This document shows, in pieces, positions 38,831 through 48,525 of a stretch of 64,000 nt of DNA. Origin of the DNA: Prescottella defluvii. GTDB lineage: Bacteria > Actinomycetota > Actinomycetes > Mycobacteriales > Mycobacteriaceae. Below the pieces are notes generated by a model, which was not told the origin of the DNA, ran no database searches, and worked only from the letters and a program-made list of their open reading frames with translations. Location: assembly GCA_029690005.1 (NCBI GenBank), contig CP121458.1, forward strand, positions 5,165,872 to 5,229,871, given 5' to 3'. The position numbers and the translations under genes are program-made. Position 1 is the stretch's first letter. Each line of letters begins with the position of its first letter.

Positions 38831-38870
38831 CGAGCCCTGGAGCAGCCGCAGCGCGGCGTTCCAGGGCTCG
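38831..38870. terminator. Terminator of ahpC-ahpF
   Basis: An 11-bp perfect stem (38831-38841 with 38860-38870) with an 18-base loop, 16 bases after the ahpF stop and before the convergent unknown gene. Confidence 0.8.
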
Positions 38871-38947
38871 GATTCGTTGCAGTACAAGATCTTCCGGGAG
38901 AGGGAGGTGCGTCCGAACCAGGCGCACTGTCCGCGAGGCTCGATATC

Positions 38948-40324
38948 TCAGAGCTCGGCGAAGTTCCATCCGGCGAGGTGCACGAGTTGCTTGGCCGCCT
39001 GCCAGCCGCCTCGCTCGGGCAGAGGTTCCTCGGCGTGCGGCGCGGGCACGCCTTGTGCAACGCGACGTACCCACGGTGTCTTTTCCAGGGAGTGAACGTA
39101 GTTGACATCTCGACCCGACGGACGCGGCTGCCCTACCGAAACAAGTTGATCGGCGCTCGGCATCTGCGGGAAGACTCCCGAGAGGAATTCCGTCTTCGCA
39201 TAGGGACGGTCCCGAGAGGTCATCATCTCGTGCACATAGACCGTGACCCACGCGTCGGGTCGCACTCGCACCGCCCACACGTCACCTGCCACCGCCGGCC
39301 CGGTACCGATCGATGCCGCGACCTTCGGAGGCCTCGGTGTCAGAGCACGCACTCGCGCTGCCAGCCCACCCATCGTGGTCTCTTTCGACGGCGGGACGGG
39401 TGACGGCCGTGGTGCGTCCAGATCGACCACCGGAACATCGAGGAATCCGAACAGGCGGTCGAACACGTCGTCACGCCAACCACGATCACCGACGCTCGCA
39501 TTCCACCAAGCCAGCGGAGCTTGCGGTTCGACCCGCACATTCGGGCGTTGATCCCGTTCGCGGTATGTCGTGAACCTCTCGGCAAGTCCCGGGCGCTCCA
39601 TGGGCGCCAGTACACCGACCAGCGCAAGTGCTTCGAGGAAACCGACCGCCTCATAGCGGTCCATCGGCACGATCTTGGCTGCCCTGAGCACATCGGCCGC
39701 CTTTGCGTGTCGGGTCTGTGGAGGCAGAGCTTTGATCACTGCACGTACTGCGCCGAGCACCCAGCGGTCGTAGTCGGTGGAGACGGGCCGATCCCCCACT
39801 GCCCACGACAGCGCCAGTCCGCAGCCGACGGGGTCACCGTCGAGCGGCGTCGTTCCCGCCATCCGCGAGGCCCACTCGTCGACGACCTGTCTGCGCCCTG
39901 ACCGCCAGCCGCACACCTCACACAGGTCTGCAGACTGCTCGCTCCACGGCCTCAGCTCGTGCTCCGGCCCCGACGTGGCAAGCAGAACTGCCGGGAGTAC
40001 GCTGCGCCATCCTCCGGGCGCGGACCACAGCGAGGCGGTGAACGCCTCAGCGGCTGCACGTACGTCCCACTGGACGGCTCTCGCGCGCAGTCGGTCCCAA
40101 CATGAATCGTGACTGACCTCATCCGTCGCATCGGGGTCGAGGCCCGCTTCGCGGAGCATGCCTACCAACGGTGCAAGGTCGGCATCACGCGACGGCACGA
40201 ATCGTGTCATCGCGGTCGCGTCATCCCATTCGTAGGGCACACGTTTGCGGATCACGCGCCAAGCGGCGAGCAGCTCGCGCACCTCGATGTCGTGCCCAGC
40301 CGGAATCTGTGCATCGAAGGTCAT
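38948..40324 (-). CDS. Unknown 458-residue protein in an operon with a TetR regulator
   Basis: I do not recognise this protein. It is soluble, tryptophan-rich, and has no signal or membrane segment. A possible zinc knuckle lies at DLCEVCGWRSG around residue 135. The middle (PQTRHAKAADVLRAAKIVPMDRYEAVG) looks helical, and the C-terminal third (DVWAVRVRPDAWVTVYVHE) is beta-rich. It is intact, which argues for real coding despite the lack of homology. Its ATG overlaps the TetR stop (ATGA). Confidence 0.8.
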   Translation of the reverse strand: MTFDAQIPAGHDIEVRELLAAWRVIRKRVPYEWDDATAMTRFVPSRDADLAPLVGMLREAGLDPDATDEVSHDSCWDRLRARAVQWDVRAAAEAFTASLWSAPGGWRSVLPAVLLATSGPEHELRPWSEQSADLCEVCGWRSGRRQVVDEWASRMAGTTPLDGDPVGCGLALSWAVGDRPVSTDYDRWVLGAVRAVIKALPPQTRHAKAADVLRAAKIVPMDRYEAVGFLEALALVGVLAPMERPGLAERFTTYRERDQRPNVRVEPQAPLAWWNASVGDRGWRDDVFDRLFGFLDVPVVDLDAPRPSPVPPSKETTMGGLAARVRALTPRPPKVAASIGTGPAVAGDVWAVRVRPDAWVTVYVHEMMTSRDRPYAKTEFLSGVFPQMPSADQLVSVGQPRPSGRDVNYVHSLEKTPWVRRVAQGVPAPHAEEPLPERGGWQAAKQLVHLAGWNFAEL

Positions 40325-40911
40325 GACTCGGCCAGCGCGCCCAGCCACCGCCGAATCGTCGAACGTAGCCGTGCCGCATCACTACCCACGACGCCGACCG
40401 CGACCGACCGCGATCCGTAGGTCAGGTCGAACACCATACCTTCGAGCAGACTGATCAGGTCGTGGGCCGCGAGTCGCAGGTCGGAGGCGCCGAGCGCATC
40501 CATCAGTCCCGTGGCGTTGTCCACCGAGAACAGACACGAGCCGATCGCGGTGCGCAGTTCCTCGTCCGCCGCGGCGTCCACGACAAGTGCGTATCGGGCG
40601 AGTACATCGCGACGCCGGTCTGTGAGCAGGCGATCGAGCTGCCCGGCGATCAGTTCGGCGGCGCCATCCGCAGACGGGTTCCCTTCGGGCACATGCGCGT
40701 CCAGGAAAGCGGTCCGCGAGCGCTCGGCGAGCCGGCGAACCGCCGCTGTCACGAGCGCGTCCCGCGTGCGGAAGTAGTACGAGGTGGACCCCTTCGCCAG
40801 CCCCAGACGTTTGTCGATCGCCTGATGGGTGACGGCATGGTTGCCGCCCTCGGCCGCGAGGTCGAGGGCGGCCTCGCAGATCGACTCGCGGCGCGACGGA
40901 CGGTGACTCAT
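40321..40911 (-). CDS. TetR-family repressor
   Basis: A 196-residue TetR protein, intact. The HTH is HAVTHQAIDKRLGLAKGSTSYYF, a form typical of the actinobacterial group that represses neighbouring genes. The rest is a helical ligand-binding domain. It overlaps the unknown 458-residue gene and is divergent from zapE, with an inverted repeat in the 42-base gap. Confidence 0.88.
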   Translation of the reverse strand: MSHRPSRRESICEAALDLAAEGGNHAVTHQAIDKRLGLAKGSTSYYFRTRDALVTAAVRRLAERSRTAFLDAHVPEGNPSADGAAELIAGQLDRLLTDRRRDVLARYALVVDAAADEELRTAIGSCLFSVDNATGLMDALGASDLRLAAHDLISLLEGMVFDLTYGSRSVAVGVVGSDAARLRSTIRRWLGALAES

Positions 40912-40927
40912 GTCTCCATCCTGCCAG

Positions 40928-40945
40928 ACTCTACGATGATAGAGT
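40928..40945. promoter_or_regulatory. Inverted repeat between tetR and zapE, probable operator
   Basis: ACTCTA-N6-TAGAGT lies centrally in the 42-base divergent gap, 17 bases before the tetR start and 9 before the zapE start. This is a typical TetR operator position and could control both directions. Confidence 0.55.
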
Positions 40946-40953
40946 TTTGCACC

Positions 40954-42009
40954 ATGAAACTGTTCCGGCGCACCCGACCACCCACCCTTCGAGTGCCGCG
41001 CGGCACGTTCGACGAAGCTTCGCGCGCAAAAGGTTTCGTGCTCGACGCGACCCAACGAAGGGCCGCCGCGGCACTGGAGGACGCCGACGGTCACTGGGTC
41101 TACCTGTGGGGGCCGGTCGGCCGCGGCAAGAGCTGGTTGATGGACACGTACTTCGCGGCGGTGCCGACCGACCGCAAACTGCGAGTCCACTTCCACGCGT
41201 TCTTCGTCGACCTCCACTCGACGCTTCGAGCGGCATCGCTACGACCTCCGCGAGAGCCTCGGCGCGCTGCTCGGCGACGTGCGCCTGCTGTGCTTCGACG
41301 AGTTCCACGTCCACGACATCGGCGACGCCAAGTTTCTCGAGCGACTGCTCCCGGCACTGCTCGACCGCGGTGTCACGCTGGTCGTGACGTCGAACCATCC
41401 CCCGCGGCCCTGCTGCCCAATCCGCTGTTCCACGACGCGTTCCTGCCCACGATCGCGCTCATCGAACGCACCATGACCGTCGTGACGGTCGACGGGCCCC
41501 GGGACTACCGGACCCTCACCGGCCGCCACGACACCGGCTTCGCCTCGGGAGTCTGGGCCGCGCCCGGCGACCCGGGGCAGCTGACGCGACTCGGTCTGAC
41601 ACCGCCCCGACCCGACGAGAGTCGGTTGCTTCGACCTGTCGGACATCCGATCGCGGCCCTCCGCGCCGACGACGACTGCCTGTGGTTCACCTTCGCGGAT
41701 CTGTGCGGCGGCTCCACCGCTCCCGCCGACTATCTCGCCCTCACCCGGACGCCCCGCACCTGGGTCGTCAGCGAGGTTCCTACCCTGCACGTCGCGGGAC
41801 GGGACGCGAGTCAACGGTTCGTCAACCTCGTCGACGTCCTCTATGACCACGACGTCCGCGTCGTGTTCCTCGCCGACGAAGGGTTCTTCGACTCGTCCGG
41901 AATCGACTGCCCCGCAGCAGACATCGAGCGGGTGATGAGCCGGCTCCGGCAACTACGACCCGCACCCGCGGCCGCGGCCGTGCTCCCCGGCGAGTACGCG
42001 ACGGGATGA
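40954..42009 (+). CDS. zapE: Cell division protein ZapE, AFG1-like ATPase (two frameshifts)
   Basis: About 351 residues. Walker A is LWGPVGRGKSWLMD and Walker B LLCFDEFHVHDIGDAKFL, with arginine/sensor segments after TLVVTSNHPP. ZapE in E. coli binds FtsZ and helps constriction under stress. Frames break near 41226-41230 (then reads FERHRYDLRESLGALLGDV) and at 41399-41403 (one base gives NHPPAALLPNPLFHDAFLP). The end ADEGFFDSSGIDCPAADIERVMSRL is typical in a divergent form. Confidence 0.85.
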   Translation: MKLFRRTRPPTLRVPRGTFDEASRAKGFVLDATQRRAAAALEDADGHWVYLWGPVGRGKSWLMDTYFAAVPTDRKLRVHFHAFFVDLHSTLRAASLRPPREPRRAARRRAPAVLRRVPRPRHRRRQVSRATAPGTARPRCHAGRDVEPSPAALLPNPLFHDAFLPTIALIERTMTVVTVDGPRDYRTLTGRHDTGFASGVWAAPGDPGQLTRLGLTPPRPDESRLLRPVGHPIAALRADDDCLWFTFADLCGGSTAPADYLALTRTPRTWVVSEVPTLHVAGRDASQRFVNLVDVLYDHDVRVVFLADEGFFDSSGIDCPAADIERVMSRLRQLRPAPAAAAVLPGEYATG

Positions 42010-42209
42010 GCCTCGTCGCCCCGGTGTGAATCTCCGGGTGAATCTCGCCCAACCTCCCCGATCGACACATTCACCGCTCCCCCGTCGGTATTGTGCCGCG
42101 CGAACGCCGCGCCCGTAGGGTCGCGCGGCACCGCCGACGATCGGCCGGGAGCACCTTTCGGTGTCGCGGCACCTACAGCCTTCAAGGGCCTTCAACGGGA
42201 GGACGTTCG

Positions 42210-43243
42210 ATGAGGAATTCCAAGGTGGGGCGCGCCCGCGTGCTCGCGGCCGCAGTGGTCGTGTCCGCGGCCTCGCTGCTCGCGGTGCCGGCCACGGCGT
42301 CCGCCGACAGTGGCGCCACCGCCGCGTCGAACTCCTCCGGCGCCTACTTGGTGAAGTCCACCAAGAACTCCGACCGCAAGGTCACGATCTCGGTGTACTC
42401 GCCGTCTATGGACCGCGAGATTCCCCTCGAGGTCATCACGCCCGCAGACACGAGCGAGCCGCGCCCGACGCTGTACCTCATCAACGGCGCCGGTGGCGGC
42501 GAGGCTCGGCTACCTGGCAGGCCCAGACCGACGTCATGGACTTCTTCAAGGACAAGAACGTCAATGTCGTCACCCCGCTCGAGGGCGCCTTCAGCTACTA
42601 CACCGACTGGCAGAAGGACGATTCGAAGCTCGGCCGCCAGAAGTGGCAGACCTTCCTGCTCGAAGAGCTCCCGCCGGTCATCGACAAGGAGTTCGGCACC
42701 AACAAGGTGCAGTCCGTCGCCGCGATCTCCATGACCGCCACCTCGGTGCTCAACCTGGCGATCGCCAAGCCCGGCTTCTACAAGAGCGTCGGGTCCTACA
42801 GTGGCTGCGCCGAGACCAGCACGTGGGCCGGCCAGAACGCCATCAAGATCGTCACCGGCGGGCGTGGCCATGCCGACATCACCAACATGTGGGGCCCGCT
42901 CGACGGCCCGGGCTGGGTGCAGAACGATCCGGTCGTCAACGCCGAAAAGCTGCGCGGCACCGAGCTGTACATCGCCACCGGCTCGGGACTGCCGGGTCCG
43001 CACGAGACGCTCGACAGCCCCGGCATCGACGGTCGCCCGTTCGCGCTGGCCAACCAGGCCATCGTCGGCGGCGTCATCGAGGCGGCCACCAACTACTGCA
43101 CCCACAACCTGGCGAACCGCCTCGCCGAACTGAAGATCCCCGCCACGTTCGATTTCAAGCCCACCGGCACGCATTCCTGGGGTTACTGGCAGGACGACCT
43201 GCACAACTCGTGGCCGACGATCGCCCGGTCGCTGGACCTCTGA
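42210..43243 (+). CDS. Secreted esterase of the mycolyltransferase/antigen 85 type (frameshifted)
   Basis: About 344 residues with a clear signal peptide (hydrophobic VLAAAVVVSAASLLAVPATASA, cleavage near ASA-DSG). The alpha/beta-hydrolase nucleophile is in VAAISMTATSVLNLA, where the usual GxSMxG is relaxed to IxSMTA. The aspartate/glutamate and histidine parts are TGSGLPGPHE and THSWGYWQDDL. Antigen 85-like enzymes transfer mycolates to trehalose or the wall, or act as esterases. The frame breaks near 42503-42506: one G gives GEGSATWQAQTDVMDFF. A GGGAGGA ribosome site precedes it. Confidence 0.85.
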
Positions 43244-43295
43244 GCCTCACCGCTCGTCGTCGGGGAGTTCACGAGCCGCGCGAACGGGTGAAGCG

Positions 43296-43338
43296 CCACC
43301 GGCCGCCGACCGCGAAAGATGCGGTCGGCGGCCGGTGG
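43296..43338. terminator. Bidirectional terminator between esterase and MFS exporter
   Basis: An 18-bp perfect stem (43296-43313 with 43321-43338, seven-base loop) in the gap between two convergent genes. Confidence 0.9.
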
Positions 43339-43352
43339 TGTTCAGCGAGCCG

Positions 43353-44851
43353 TCAGCTGTGCGCGGGGACGGAATCGTCGCCCGCCGTCGCGGGAACCTC
43401 CTGAACCGGTTGCCCCGTACGAGGATTGACGAAGAAGAGGACGACCGCGAAACCGAGCATCAGGACCGCGGCGGGCAGCATCGCCGACTGCGACATGGCG
43501 TGCGCGAACGGCTCCCGCACCATCGCCGGCAACTGGCCGCCCTGGAAGTGCGCCTCCCCGACCTTCACACCACCGACGCCGAGTGTCGACAACTCGGAGG
43601 TGATCCGCGAGGTCATCAGCGCACCCATCGCGGCGCTACCGAGCACGGCACCGACCTGACGGGTGGTGTTGTAGACGCCCGAGCCGGCGCCGACGTGTGC
43701 GACGGGCAGGTTCCGCGTCGCGGTGGCGGACAGCGGCGCCCAGATGAATGCGTTGGACGCGCCGATGACGGCCATCGGAACCAGGATCTTCCAGACCGGC
43801 GTGGTCGGGGTCAGCTCCAGCGCCAGCCAGAATGCGGACAGCGAGAACGCCAGGAAGCCCGGACCCGCGATGTAGCGGGGATGAGTCTTGTCGACGAGGC
43901 GTCCGACGAACGGGGCGAGGATGCCGGTCACGATCGCCATCGGAGCCATGAGCAACGCCGAGCGCGTCGGCGACAGTCCGGTCACGCTCTGCGCGTAGAA
44001 CATGAACGGCAGCATGACGGAGGTGATCGAGAAACCCATCGTCGCGATACCGAGGTTCGCGACCGAGAAGTTGCGATCCTTGAACAGCGCCAACGGAACC
44101 AGCGGCTCGCTGCGGTTGACCTTCTGCCACCACACGAACGCGATCATCACCACGATGCCGGCACCGATCAGGCCCCACGTGCGGCCGTCCCAGTCGTACG
44201 AGTTGCCCTCCTGCAGCCCGAAGACGATGCAGAACAGTCCGATCGCACTGAGCGCGACGCCGATCAGGTCGAACTTGTGGTTGTTGGTCGGCAACGAGGA
44301 ACCAGGCGCCACGCGAGGACGAAAGCGACGACACCGACCGGGACGTTGACGATGAAGATCCACTGCCAGCCGAGGTTGTCGACGAGCACACCACCGAGGA
44401 TCGGACCGACCAGCGTCGCGACACCGGCCACCGAACCCCACAGGCCCATCGCGGTACCGCGCTTGTCCGGCGGGAAGATTCGCGTGATCACCGCCATCGT
44501 CTGCGGCGTCATCATCGCCGCGCCCAGCCCCTGGAAGACGCGGGCGACGATGAGCATCTCGATTCCGCCGGACAGGCCGCGCCACAGGGACGCGAGGGTG
44601 AACACGACCAGACCGATCAGGTACAGGTTCTTGGGCCCGAACCGGTCGCCGAGGCGTCCGGTCACCAGCAGTGGCACCGCGTACGCGAGCAGGTACGCGC
44701 TCGTCACCCACACGACGGCGTTGACGTCGGTGTTCAGGTCCGCGGTGATGACCGGATTGGCGACGGCCACGATCGTGCTGTCGACGAGGATCATGAAGAA
44801 GCCCAGACAGAGGGCCCACATGGCCGGCCACGGCCGGAAGTCGAGTTTCAT
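43353..44851 (-). CDS. DHA2-family MFS drug exporter, EmrB/QacA type (frameshifted)
   Basis: About 499 residues with 14 membrane helices. Motif A is [11 protein letters not shown] and the antiporter motif C is [24 protein letters not shown], shown here in parts: GPILGG and [10 protein letters not shown] are present. The start [20 protein letters not shown] is typical. The frame breaks near 44296-44299 (plus strand); one base joins AWRLV to [14 protein letters not shown]. The ATG overlaps the PadR stop by one base, so exporter and regulator form one unit. Confidence 0.88.
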
Positions 44852-45470
44852 CAGTTGCCCTTCTGATCTGCGAGCCTCGCAGACTCGAGGAGTTCGTCCG
44901 TCACCCACGGGATGTCACCACTGCGGATGCGGTCGGCGAGGGTGCGCAGCCAGTCGAGTTCTGCCTGCGTCATCGCCCGGATGTACGAGAACGGGATCGT
45001 GAACAGTTCCGGGACCTCTCGGCCCCGTGCGACCTCGAACAGATCGTCGAGTTCGGAGAGGTCGGCGACGAGAGTCTCGATCCGACGCTCGAGCAGGCCG
45101 AGGGCCTGGTCGGACTCGAGGTTGTGTAACTCCGCGAGCCCGAGTGTGAACTGGGGGTACTCGGTACCGGGGCCGCAACGATCTCGGCGACCCGCTCGCG
45201 CACCGCGCGTCGTCCCGCGACGGTGATCTCGTAGGTGGTCCGCTCCGGCCGGTTGCCCTGCCGGTCGGTGCCAACTACCTCCACCAGTCCGTCGCGTTCG
45301 AGCCGCTCGACGGCGTGGTACAGCGAGCCGGGGCGGACCTTGACGATGCGGTCCTTGCGGCGGGCGACGAGAAGTTGGCACATCTCGTACGGGTGCATGG
45401 GCCGCTCGAACGACAGCGCGAGCACCGAGATTCCCAGGGGTGTGGCGGACCGCGGTAGCACCGTCACCAC
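44851..45470 (-). CDS. PadR-family repressor (frameshifted)
   Basis: About 206 residues. The winged helix is [19 protein letters not shown] and [20 protein letters not shown], the PadR signature. The C-terminal helical domain is in the next frame: one C near 45167-45170 gives [20 protein letters not shown]. PadR proteins such as LmrR repress drug exporters and release on drug binding. It is upstream of and coupled to the MFS exporter. A perfect palindrome lies 16 bases upstream of its start. Confidence 0.88.
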
Positions 45471-45486
45471 CCCGCTTCCACATCAA

Positions 45487-45504
45487 ATATTCCGCGTGGA
45501 ATAT
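45487..45504. promoter_or_regulatory. PadR operator
   Basis: ATATTCC-GCGT-GGAATAT, a perfect 7-4-7 palindrome 16 bases upstream of the padR start, AT-rich against the GC-rich background. It resembles the ATGT/ATAT-type dyads bound by PadR proteins and suits autoregulation of the padR-exporter operon. Confidence 0.7.
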
Positions 45505-45574
45505 ACGGCCGCGGGAACCCGTCGGGCAATGCCGTTCACTGCGTGTGACGAGGAACACCGCGGCCCCGGACGCG

Positions 45575-46410
45575 TCAGCCGAACGCGGCGGGGTCCGGGC
45601 CGAGCCGCCCGTCGGGCCTGTCGAGGGAGCTGATCGCGAACATGTCGTCGGCGGTCAATTCGAAATCGAAGACGTCGAAGTTGCTGGCGATGCGTGCCGG
45701 GTCACCGACTTGGGGATGACGACGTTGCCGAGCTGGATGTGCCAGCGCAGGACGATCTGCGCCGGGGTCCGGCCGTGCGCCTCGGCGAGCGCACGGATCG
45801 TCGGATTCCCGAGGGTGGTGCCCTTCCCCAGCGGACTCCACGCCTCCGTCACGACGCCCATGTCGGCGTGCACCGAGCGCAGGTGCGACTGCGCGAACTC
45901 GGGATGCAGCTCGATCTGATTGAGCACGGGCGCCTCCCCGACCGCCTCGACCAACCGTTCGAGATTCCGGGCGGTGAAGTTGGAGACGCCGATCGAGCGG
46001 ATCCGGCCGTCGGCCTTCAACTGCTGGAATGCCTTGAACGAGTCGACGTAGCGATCCTGCTCCGGCGCCGGCCAGTGGATCAGGTACAGGTCGAGGTACT
46101 CGAGCCCGAGGCGCGCGAGGCTGTCGTCGAAGGCTCGCAGCGTCGAGTCGTAGCCCTGGTCGGCGTTCCACAGCTTGGTAGTGACGAAAAGGTCCTCGCG
46201 GGCGAGGCCGGAATCCGCGATCGCCCGACCGGTTCCGGTCTCGTTCTCGTAGATGCGGGCGGTGTCGATACTTCGGTATCCCACCTTCAACGCCTCGGAG
46301 ACGGCCGTGTACGCCTGGTCGTCGGGCACCTGGAACACCCCGAACCCCAGCTGCGGAATCGAATTGCCGTCGCCCAGGGCGACGGTGGGTACGGAACCGA
46401 TGGAAGTCAT
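45575..46410 (-). CDS. Aldo/keto reductase (frameshifted)
   Basis: About 278 residues of the NADPH-dependent AKR family (AKR5-type, 2,5-diketo-gluconate reductase-like). The catalytic residues are visible: aspartate and tyrosine in SIDTARIYENE, lysine in FVTTKLWNAD, and histidine in LYLIHWPAPEQD. The frame breaks near 45700-45704 (plus strand): one C gives IPKSVTPARIASNFDVFDF, a conserved NADPH-binding segment. Cytoplasmic. It is divergent from a methyltransferase. Confidence 0.9.
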
Positions 46411-46544
46411 ATCCGGGCAACCAGCACGACGCCCCCATGTGTTCCCGCCGTCTCAGCAGGTGGACACCGCGGTTCCGTTGCGCGACGCCCGCCGCGGGGC
46501 CTACGTTCGATCCGAGTGGTCTGATCTCCCGATAGGGGCGGGCA

Positions 46545-47146
46545 ATGAACCTCGGCTACCGGCTGGCGTACCGACTGAACTTCACCCCCTGGGAGGACGC
46601 CGGGCGCCATGCCTTCGCCGACCAACTCGCTGCGCTACTCGACGACGGTGCGCCGCCCACGACGGGCGCCAAGGCCCTCGACCTCGGCTGCGGCACCGGC
46701 GATCACTCGATCGAACTCGGGATCCGCGGGTGGTCGGTCACCGGCGTGGACGCCGTCCCCCTCGCGATCGATCGGGCGCGCGCGAAGCTGCCCATCGCCG
46801 GCGCCGACGTGCAGTTCGTGCTCGGCGACGTCACCAACCTGCCGGCGTACGTCGACAGCGGATACGCCCTGGCACTCGACGTCGGCTGCTTCCACGGCCT
46901 CACCGACGACCAGCGCACCGCGTACGGCAACGGGCTCACCGCAGTCACCGAACCCGGCGCCCAGCTGGTGATGTTCTCCTTCTCCCCGGCCGGCGCGGCC
47001 CGCTGCCGCGCGGCGCGTCCCGCGCCGATGTGGAGCGGGCGCTCGGCGGGTGGACCGTCGTCGGCGACACCGCGATGGACACCAGCGGCGCATCCTGGCT
47101 GCTCTCGACGACCGAGCCGAGGTTCTTCCGGCTCGGTCGCGGCTGA
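46545..47146 (+). CDS. SAM-dependent methyltransferase (frameshifted)
   Basis: About 200 residues. SAM motif I is [16 protein letters not shown], followed by [14 protein letters not shown]. The frame breaks near 46997-47000; one base gives [22 protein letters not shown] and a clean end PRFFRLGRG. The substrate is unknown. A remnant of a luciferase-like gene follows. Confidence 0.82.
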
Positions 47147-47149
47147 CCC

Positions 47150-47620
47150 GACGGCCCGCCGAGAAGCTCGGCTACCACCGCTTCTGGCTCGCCGAACACC
47201 ACTCGATGCCGGGCATCGCCAGCTCCGCGCTGTACCCGGACCGGATCGACCTGGGCATCGGCCGCGCCCCGGGCACCGACCAGGTGACCGCGCACGCGTT
47301 GCGCCGGCAGGCCGATCCACTCGACGCCAACGAGTTCCCGCAGCGGCCGCCCAGACCATGCCGGCGCTGCCTGCGTAAGGGGAGTCGTTCCGGCCGTCGG
47401 AGGTACTCGACGAGCCGTACGTGATGGCAGCCGACGACGACGAACGCGCCAGCTACCTCGCCGCACCGATGAAGCTCTCGATGGCGCGGCTGTTCGACCT
47501 GGCCGACCGGATCCGCAGCTACGAGATCTGCGCCGCGTGGGGGGCGAGTCCGACGCCGGAAAGCAGTCCCGGCCAGTGGAATAGCCGCAGATATGCGATG
47601 CAGGTCACACGATACTCGTG
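47150..47620 (+). pseudogene. Remnant of a luciferase-like (LLM) flavin monooxygenase gene
   Basis: Recognisable pieces of an LLM-class oxidoreductase in order but in changing frames and with missing middles: [22 protein letters not shown], shown here as [13 protein letters not shown] and SMPGIASSA; then [21 protein letters not shown]; then [19 protein letters not shown] and YLAAPMKLSMARL. Between the first and second pieces, intact relatives carry about 40 more residues (the GSGGVML segment), and far more is missing between the second and third. One-base repairs cannot restore it, unlike the other broken genes here. Read as a decayed gene with internal deletions. Confidence 0.75.
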
Positions 47621-47666
47621 GGCGCACGTTCCCGAATCACGGGATCGAACACGAGGGGATCGATAC

Positions 47667-48464
47667 ATGATCGACGCAGCCAAGTACGGGCCGTGGGCCG
47701 TCATCGCCGGCGGCTCCGAGGGCGTCGGCGAGGAGTTCGCCGTCCAGCTCGCCGACGCGGGCCTGAACCTGGTGCTGTTGGCACGCAAGCCCGAACCGCT
47801 CGAGGCGGCGGCGGAGAAGGCCCGCGCGAAGGGCGTCGAGGTCCGGACGCTGTCCGTGGACCTGACCGCGGCGGACATGCTCGACAAGATCCGCAGCGTC
47901 ACCGCCGGCCTCGAGGTGGGTCTGCTCGTCTACAACGCGGGCGCCAACACCTACGGCCACGAGTTCGTCACCGGCGACCTCGACCGGTTCCAGCAGGTCA
48001 TCGACCTCAACATCACCGGCCAGCTCAAGCTGATCCAGCACTTCGGCGCACCGATGAAGGAACGTCGCCACGGCGGCCTGCTGCTGGTCGGATCGATGGC
48101 CGGCTTCCTCGGCTCGGCCCAGATCAGCATCTACGCGGGCGTGAAGTCGTTCTGCCGCACCTTCGCCGAGGGCCTGTGGCTCGAGATGCGCGAGTACGAC
48201 GTCGACGTCCTCGAGATGGTCCTCGGTGTCACCCGGACGCCGGCCATGGCCCGCGCCGGACTCGACATGGACATCCCCGGCCTGAACGTCTCGGAGCCCG
48301 CCGACGTGGCGGCGCAGGCCCTCGCGAACCTGGGCAACGGCCCCGTGGTGGTCGCGAAGGGCAACGAGCACGCCGTCGAGAAGCGCAGCGGCGGCAACCG
48401 TGCCGAGCTGTTGCTGGCCGCGCAGGCCGCATCGAAGGCAATGCTGCCGCCGGAATCCAAGTAG
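47667..48464 (+). CDS. Short-chain dehydrogenase/reductase
   Basis: A 265-residue SDR, intact. The NAD(P) motif is [17 protein letters not shown], with [11 protein letters not shown] and the catalytic serine and YxxxK in [22 protein letters not shown] 47667 follows GAGGGGATC. The C-terminus ([16 protein letters not shown]) is typical of the uncharacterised actinobacterial subgroup. It converges with another SDR. Substrate unknown. Confidence 0.9.
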   Translation: MIDAAKYGPWAVIAGGSEGVGEEFAVQLADAGLNLVLLARKPEPLEAAAEKARAKGVEVRTLSVDLTAADMLDKIRSVTAGLEVGLLVYNAGANTYGHEFVTGDLDRFQQVIDLNITGQLKLIQHFGAPMKERRHGGLLLVGSMAGFLGSAQISIYAGVKSFCRTFAEGLWLEMREYDVDVLEMVLGVTRTPAMARAGLDMDIPGLNVSEPADVAAQALANLGNGPVVVAKGNEHAVEKRSGGNRAELLLAAQAASKAMLPPESK

Positions 48465-48475
48465 TCCAAGATCTT

Positions 48476-48509
48476 CCGGGGTCGGCCGCGGCCGTGCGGT
48501 CGACCCCGG
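48476..48509. terminator. Bidirectional terminator between two convergent SDR genes
   Basis: A 14-bp stem (48476-48489 with 48496-48509, one G-T pair, six-base loop) between the two stops. Confidence 0.8.
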
Positions 48510-48525
48510 TGAGCTGGTCGGCGCG

